A DNA stretch of 64,000 nucleotides from Atherinomorus stipes. Lineage: Eukaryota > Chordata > Actinopteri > Atheriniformes > Atherinidae. The notes beneath the pieces are model-generated. The model had not been told where the DNA came from. It saw only the letters and a program-made list of their open reading frames with translations, and did not search any database. The translations under genes and the position numbers were made by a program. This document shows, piece by piece, positions 59,273 to 64,000 of the stretch. Numbering within the stretch: position 1 is the stretch's first letter; the number at the start of each line of letters is the position of its first letter. The DNA lies in the NCBI GenBank assembly GCA_023101725.1, contig JALJCO010001157.1, forward strand, positions 124,001 through 188,000, in the 5' to 3' direction.

Positions 59273-59611
59273 CTGCCCTACGGCCATCTTAGACGCTTTG
59301 GGGGAGTATTTCAAACCTGCGAAGAATGTGATTTATGAGAGATGTATGTTCGGTTGCTGCAAACAGGAGACTGATTAGCCAATAGACAACTTTCTGATGA
59401 GGCTAAGGGAAAGAACTGCATCGTGTGAGTATTGGGGGCTGAGGGACGAGTTGATTCGGGACAGGCTCGTGCTCGGGGTTGCAAGTGAGGACACCCGAGG
59501 GCGAACGAGAACTGAAGCTATCAGCAGCGATTGAAATATGTCGTCTTGCAGAACTGACTGAGAGGCACATGAGGAAAATGGAGAGCCCACAAGTGCAGGT
59601 GGATAACATGA

Positions 59612-60022
59612 ATGCAGCAGACAAGCAGAATGAGACTTAAAATGCAAGACAAAAGAGGAAGAGAGCCACAGTTTATTTGCAAGTACTGCGGAAACACCAC
59701 AAGCGGGGCAGAGATCAATGTCCAGCCTATGGTAAGACATGTTGGGCATGTGGCGTCTCAAACCACTTTGCTAAAGTTTGTCAGGCTAGTAACGAGTAAG
59801 AAGGTGAATGTGCTGGAAGTTGCTGAGCAAGGAGATGGAGATTGGGACACTATGTTCGTAGCCACAGAATGTATCAGCACTGTGAATTCGAAAGGACTAA
59901 AATGGTTAGTGCACCTACGTTTAAACAAAAAAAGGCAAGCATGTCAGCTGGATACAGGTGTCACCTGTAATGTGATGAGTAGCAAGATCAAAGAGAAGTT
60001 GCCACCTGGAACGAGATCATGA
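59612..60022 (+). pseudogene. gypsy remnant: zinc knuckle to protease region
   Basis: A Cys-containing segment (FICKYCGNTTSG) and a protease-like QLDTGVTCNVMS (DTG motif; family usually DSGAxxN). The frame ends at 60022. Confidence 0.7.
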
Positions 60023-60029
60023 CAACAAC

Positions 60030-60745
60030 CTGTGTGCTCTCATGGAGCGGTGCAGAGCCATGAAGTTGAGACTGAGCGAGCACAAGCTGCAGTCCAAACT
60101 TAAAGCTGTCCACTTCCATGGACACATACTGTCTTCAGAAGGACTGAAAATAGACCCAGAAAAAACACGGGCTGTGGTGGTAATGCCGACTCCCACTGAC
60201 GCAAAAGCTGTGCAACAATTCATCGGATTTGTGACATACCTTGCAAAATTCCTGCCAAAGCTCTCTGAGGTCTGTGAGCTGCTACTCAGACTCCTGGACA
60301 AAGACGCAGAATGGTACTGGCTGGCCAATCATGAGGATGCAGTGCAAGAAATAAAACAATGGGTCTCCAACACACCTGTTCTCAGGTGCCATGACATCAC
60401 AAAAACCTGTCATGGTCCAGAGCGATGCCAGCGTGAATAGACTGGGGTGCTGCTTGCTGCAAGGGGGACAGTCAGTGGCCCTGACTCAAACTGAGCAAAA
60501 GTACTCTCAAATTGAGAAAGAGTGTTTGAGCATAGTCTTTGCATGCCAAAGATTCCACCAGAGAAATGGTCACAGCAGAAACAGACCACAAACCACTTAT
60601 CACCATCTTCAAGAAGCCCCTCCTGAATGCGCCGAAATGTGTCCAGGGAATGCTGATGCAGCTGCAGTGCTACAACCTCAACATGGTGTACAAACCTGGG
60701 CCAGAAATGTATATCAGTGACACTCTGAGCCGTGCGCCACTGTGA
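60030..60745 (+). pseudogene. gypsy remnant: RT C-terminus and RNase H
   Basis: RT thumb: VHFHGHILSSEGLKIDPEKT, then AVQQFIGFVTYLAKFLPKLS. RNase H: VQSDASVNRLGCCLLQGGQ, TQTEQKYSQIEKECLSIVFA. The catalytic YxDD part of RT is deleted. The second RNase H part (TDHKPLITIFKKPL) is in another frame. Confidence 0.85.
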
Positions 60746-60966
60746 CAGACCCCACATGTGTGTCACACTGTGTTTGCCACCGAGACAGAATATGCAGAGC
60801 TGGACCAATCCCAGCACCTGAATGTCACCACTTTCAGATTCCATCAGATAGCAAAGCCCACTGAAACAGATGAGGTACCCCAAAAGCTGAAGGTGATCCT
60901 GGACTGACTTCAGAGGACACCCCACTGGCAGTCCAAGACTACTGGCCCTTCCTAGGTGAACTGAAT

Positions 60967-61791
60967 GTGCAGAATGTGTCTCACAGAGGGCAGTGCATCA
61001 TTATCCTGAAGGCCCTGAGAGCAGAGCTGCTTAGGCAGATACACTCTAGCCACACAGGTGGCGAGGCCTGTTATAGGCGGGCTAGGGATACCCTCTTCTG
61101 GCCGAGTGTGAGAGCTGAAATCAAGGACTTGGTGGCCACCAGTTCTGCATGCAATGAGTATGCAAGGAATCAGCAGAAGGAATCCATGATGCCACATGAG
61201 ATACCCACATGCCCATGGCAAACGGTGAGCATGGACATATATGCCTATGCGGGCAAAAACTTTCTCATCCTCATAGACCACTACTCAGATTTCTGGGAGA
61301 CCGACCAGCTGCCTGACCTGTCAGCTGGCACACTCATCACACGCTGCAGAACCCAGTTTTCATGTCATTGGCAACCCGACAAGGTGATCACCGACAATGG
61401 CCCGCAATTCGCGTGTGAACAATTCAGAGGGTTTGCATCAAGCTGGGGTTTTACCCATATCACTTCCTCTTCCCGCCATCCAAAATCCAACAGCAAGGCC
61501 GAGGCAGCTACGAAAATTGTCAAATCGCTCTGCAAGCGGGCAAAGGTGGATGGCTCAGTTATATGGATGGCCATCCTCCACTGGCGTAACATACCCACAG
61601 AAGGGTTAAATAGCAGCCATGCTCAACGCTTAGTGTCGCGAAGGCTAAAATCCTCACTTCCAGTTGCAGACAGCCTGCTACAACCACACGTAGTCGCTGG
61701 TGTGACTGAGAAGTTGCAGTGGAAAAGGCAGATGGCAAAATCGACTTATGATAGATCTGCAAGGGATCCCCCAGAGCTCGGATCAGAATGA
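60967..61791 (+). pseudogene. gypsy remnant: integrase
   Basis: HSSHTGGEACYRRARDTLFW (zinc-binding region, though HxxH...CxxC is partly altered: CNEYARNQ). The core has VSMDIYAYAGKNFLIL, VITDNGPQFACEQF and the glutamate region SNSKAEAATKIVKSL. The frame ends at 61791; an NGxxxRRNRVD-like tail (GTLYRRNRVDL type) follows in another frame up to about 61920. Confidence 0.88.
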
Positions 61792-62061
61792 AGCCTCTCC
61801 CTGGTGATCACACAGGAAAATGGCCATTCGGCCAATGCATCCGTAAAGTTGCTCCTTGCTCACTTGTAGTGGAAGTCAACGGCACTCTCTACAGACGCAA
61901 CCGTGTGGATCTATGAGTGGCAGAGCGCACAACTGAAGGCCAGCTGTTTGGAAGGCTGGAGCAGCACAGTTCTGATCAGGGACATACGACGGGGACATCA
62001 GCCTCTGCCGACACCAGGCATGGGCCAGGTCAGGGTGAACCACAAGGGATGATATCAGCAT

Positions 62062-62460
62062 CAATCTGATATCAGCATATGAAAAAATCACAAAATTTTT
62101 GTGAATTCTAGCGAGATTTCATAACAGAATGATGAGGTATCGCAAGATTTTGTTAAATAGATCAATACCACATTTTTGGGGGGAGTGGGTAGCGTAGTGG
62201 TAATATCACGTGGCAGACCCGGGGTCGAGTCCCCGACACAGCACTCAGGTGAACCACTGTGGACCCTTGAGCAAGGTCCTTAACCCCCACCAACTGCTTC
62301 CCGGGTGCTTTAAATAGCAGCCCCCTGCTCTCAGGTTCAGCCTGAGATGGTTTAATGCAGAGAACGAATTTCCTACTTGGGTCTAATAAAGTATATCTTT
62401 TTTTTCTTTAAATGATATCAGCATATGAGAATGTTGCAATATTTCAGTGTATCAATGTTT
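62062..62460. mobile_element. MITE with GATATCAGCATATGA motifs, split by a SINE
   Basis: Its sequence around 62062-62175 and 62410-62460 matches 63780-64000 in inverted orientation (CTGATATCAGCATATGA, GCGAGATTTCATAA). A SINE is inserted at about 62180. Target duplication not resolved. Confidence 0.6.
62180..62405 (+). mobile_element. tRNA-derived SINE of V-SINE/HE1 type
   Basis: The 5' part has a pol III A box (TAGCGTAGTGG at 62190) and B box (GGGTCGAGTCC at 62222), derived from a tRNA. The central CCCTTGAGCAAGGTCCTTAA is the conserved core I know from the vertebrate V-SINE/HE1 group. The 3' end has TAATAAAGTATATC and a T-run. The fold of a functional tRNA is not kept. Confidence 0.88.
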
Positions 62461-62489
62461 TTCCTACCCCTAGTCTTTAGAAGTTTTAA

Positions 62490-62692
62490 AGTCTGTAAAA
62501 AGAGAAGTTTTTGAAGAAGAAGCAGAGGAAGAAGACGTTTTTTTTAAGACTTAGAAACAGCGGGCTGATCGGCTAAATATCGGTTAGATATTGGTTACAT
62601 ATCTGTGGGGTGGCAGATACTCAGTTTTACTCAGTTTTAAGGCCGATATAGGCCAATACCGATAGGAGGCTGATTATACTGTGTATCCCTAG
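62490..62692. mobile_element. MITE remnant with ATCGGCCGATA-type motifs
   Basis: Ends in CCGATAGGAGGCTGATTATA and TATCCCTAG, resembling the other end of the element at 63466. Diverged; no coding. Confidence 0.45.
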
Positions 62693-62699
62693 TAATTTT

Positions 62700-62995
62700 A
62701 ACTGGAATGGTACTTATACTTTGGCTGATGACATTTCATAAGTATAATGAGAAACTGGCAAGCTGGGAGACAGGAGAGTCTTCTGGGATGTGTGGGTTTA
62801 ATGGGCCTGTACAGCTGAGTGTCATCAGCATAATAATACATGTTATATGCTGCCTGGAGGACTCCTGTGAATAGAGAACAGGAGGGGACCCAGGACTGAG
62901 CCCTGTGGTACTCCAGAGCTGAGCCAGTAAGGATGGAAAAGGTTCTGCTGCAGATCTGCGGAACCTCTTAGTCCAAATCCAGGACTTTAACAGAT
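62700..62995 (-). pseudogene. LINE reverse-transcriptase fragment
   Basis: Minus-strand reading shows the RT motif B (GVPQGSVLGPLLFSI) and, in another frame, the catalytic YADDTQLY motif at about 62810-62840. The copy is short and frame-broken. It belongs to a CR1/L2-like LINE, different from copies A and B. Confidence 0.75.
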
Positions 62996-63465
62996 GAAGG
63001 AAGATGTTATCAGTGGCATCCTCAGACATCTCATATTACCTCAAATACACCTCTTGATGACAGGAAATCCATCACAACCGAAATGGAAAAATGACTCACT
63101 GAGTTTGTTTGCTTCAAGTGATAACAACGATGCTGTTTCTCACGGTTTATTTCTACATCATCATGAGGTGAGGTGGTGCATTTGTGGTTTATAAAAATGG
63201 TTTCCAGAAAGGATCATTGTGTAAACATCTTCAGCCTGTTGGCAGGACTTGATTTACTCTTAATTTATTTTTCAAGTTGACATGGAAACATGTTTTTCTG
63301 TAGGTGGAGAATCATCTATATGTTTATGTAACATTTAAAAGAATGTTCTCCCTTTTCTTAAAGAAAGAATGTAGATCCCAGACTTGCTTTGCAAGTCTAA
63401 AAACATGCACTTTACAACTGAATTTCATGAAACTTGTTGAGAATCATTGGTCAATAAGATAATAA
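62996..63465. other. Unassigned
   Basis: Includes the direct repeat copy at 63011-63061 shared with 57290-57340. No domain recognised elsewhere. Confidence 0.4.
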
Positions 63466-64000
63466 TTAATAGGGATGCATGATATTAGAATTTTGGTCGA
63501 TATCCGATATGCCGATATTTTAAAACTCATGTGGCCGATAACCGATATCGATACTGATATTAAAGCTGAAAAATAAACTGTGATATTCATTTCTTGTGCA
63601 AAATTAGACAAATATCTCAACTTGTGTTTTGTAGAACAAGTCAAACTTAATGATAGTTGTTCAGACAAAACAGACAAAACTGACAGGATATGTGTGTTAT
63701 ATCCTAGAACCACCTGGAGTTTCTGCTCCCTGAGAAGAGAAAAAAACAATACCCCAAAACAGGGGATATTTGGTCAAAATTTTGATACACTGAAATATTG
63801 CGTATTTTCATATGCTGATATCAAATCAATATTTACAAACGCGGTATCGATCTATTTGACTAACGAAATCTTGCAAGATTTTGTCATTCTGTTATGAAAT
63901 CTTACAGGATTTTTGTGAAATCTCGCGAGATTTCATAAAAGAACGATGAAATCTCATGAGATTTCGTTGGTAAAATAGATCAATATCGCATTTTCAAATA
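63466..64000. mobile_element. MITE with GGGATGCATGATATT end, continuing past the window
   Basis: The left end reads AGGGATGCATGATATTAGAA, followed by CCGATATGCCGATAT and CCGATAACCGATATCG, a pattern common in fish hAT-type MITEs. The right part (63780-64000) matches 62062-62460 inverted. The right end lies beyond the window. Confidence 0.65.

Larger units (their letters stand above)
58255..61920 (+). mobile_element. Decayed Ty3/gypsy element with internal deletions
   Basis: Coding remnants run in order: gag (58255-58440, then 59300-59640), a zinc-knuckle-like piece, protease, C-terminal RT, RNase H and integrase, broken by many frameshifts and stops. The N-terminal two thirds of the RT is missing between about 59995 and 60030. 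It is a different gypsy family from 25568-40569. A MITE interrupts gag. Confidence 0.88.

Noticed and set aside
62190..62235. Possible tRNA gene
   Set aside because: A and B boxes are present, but the sequence continues into the V-SINE-type core and lacks a tRNA cloverleaf. It is a SINE.

Overview
This window looks like nuclear DNA from a teleost fish. I see two host-gene fragments in a sea of transposable elements and tandem repeats. On the minus strand, exons 1 and 2 of a WDR75-like gene (a nucleolar WD40 protein of the small-subunit processome) lie at 11631-11716 and 11318-11447, both with canonical splice sites. On the plus strand, a STAT first coding exon, closest to STAT4, lies at 53634-53761. 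WDR75 and STAT4 both map to human 2q32, so the pairing makes sense. The genes are divergent and about 42 kb apart. No bacterial-style genes are present, and nearly all other open frames are transposon proteins, their remnants or repeat artefacts.

Layout. 1-5.5 kb: a 57-bp minisatellite, then a minus-strand CR1/L2-like LINE (copy A) inside an older repeat. 5.7-10.8 kb: a 40-bp minisatellite split by three elements nested one inside the next. 11.3-12.2 kb: WDR75 exons 2 and 1, and, 33 bp upstream of the start codon, eight 60-bp repeats that each carry a CTCF-like motif. 12.3-16.1 kb: an L1 fragment, a CA microsatellite and a decayed THAP-domain gene. 16.2-23.9 kb: two Tc1 elements beside ATCT microsatellites, one holding a nearly intact L2 LINE and the other a Harbinger-like element. 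24.3-25.2 kb: a piggyBac-like element.

25.4-47.1 kb is a deep nest. The outermost layer is an ISL2EU-type DNA transposon with convergent genes: a DDE transposase on plus and a YqaJ-exonuclease/SWIM gene on minus. Its transposase gene is split by a Ty3/gypsy retrotransposon (25568-40569). The 5' LTR of that element is split by LINE copy B (26012-33410), which in turn holds a 3.56-kb hAT element with a perfect 8-bp target duplication, a 430-bp MITE and a small LINE tail. A G-rich block (about 41.88-44.33 kb) sits between the two ISL2EU genes.

48.2-64 kb: MITEs, a G-run minisatellite, a large inverted repeat, and then STAT4. The presumed first intron of STAT4 holds two minisatellites that share a 17-bp core in opposite orientations, a decayed gypsy element, a V-SINE-like SINE and LINE/MITE fragments.

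The autonomous elements I can read are mostly broken by frameshifts or stops. The host genes are represented only by their 5' ends. The most interesting regulatory candidate is the CTCF-motif array at the WDR75 start; the most interesting structural feature is the multi-level insertion nest. All family assignments are by eye from protein motifs, without any database search.
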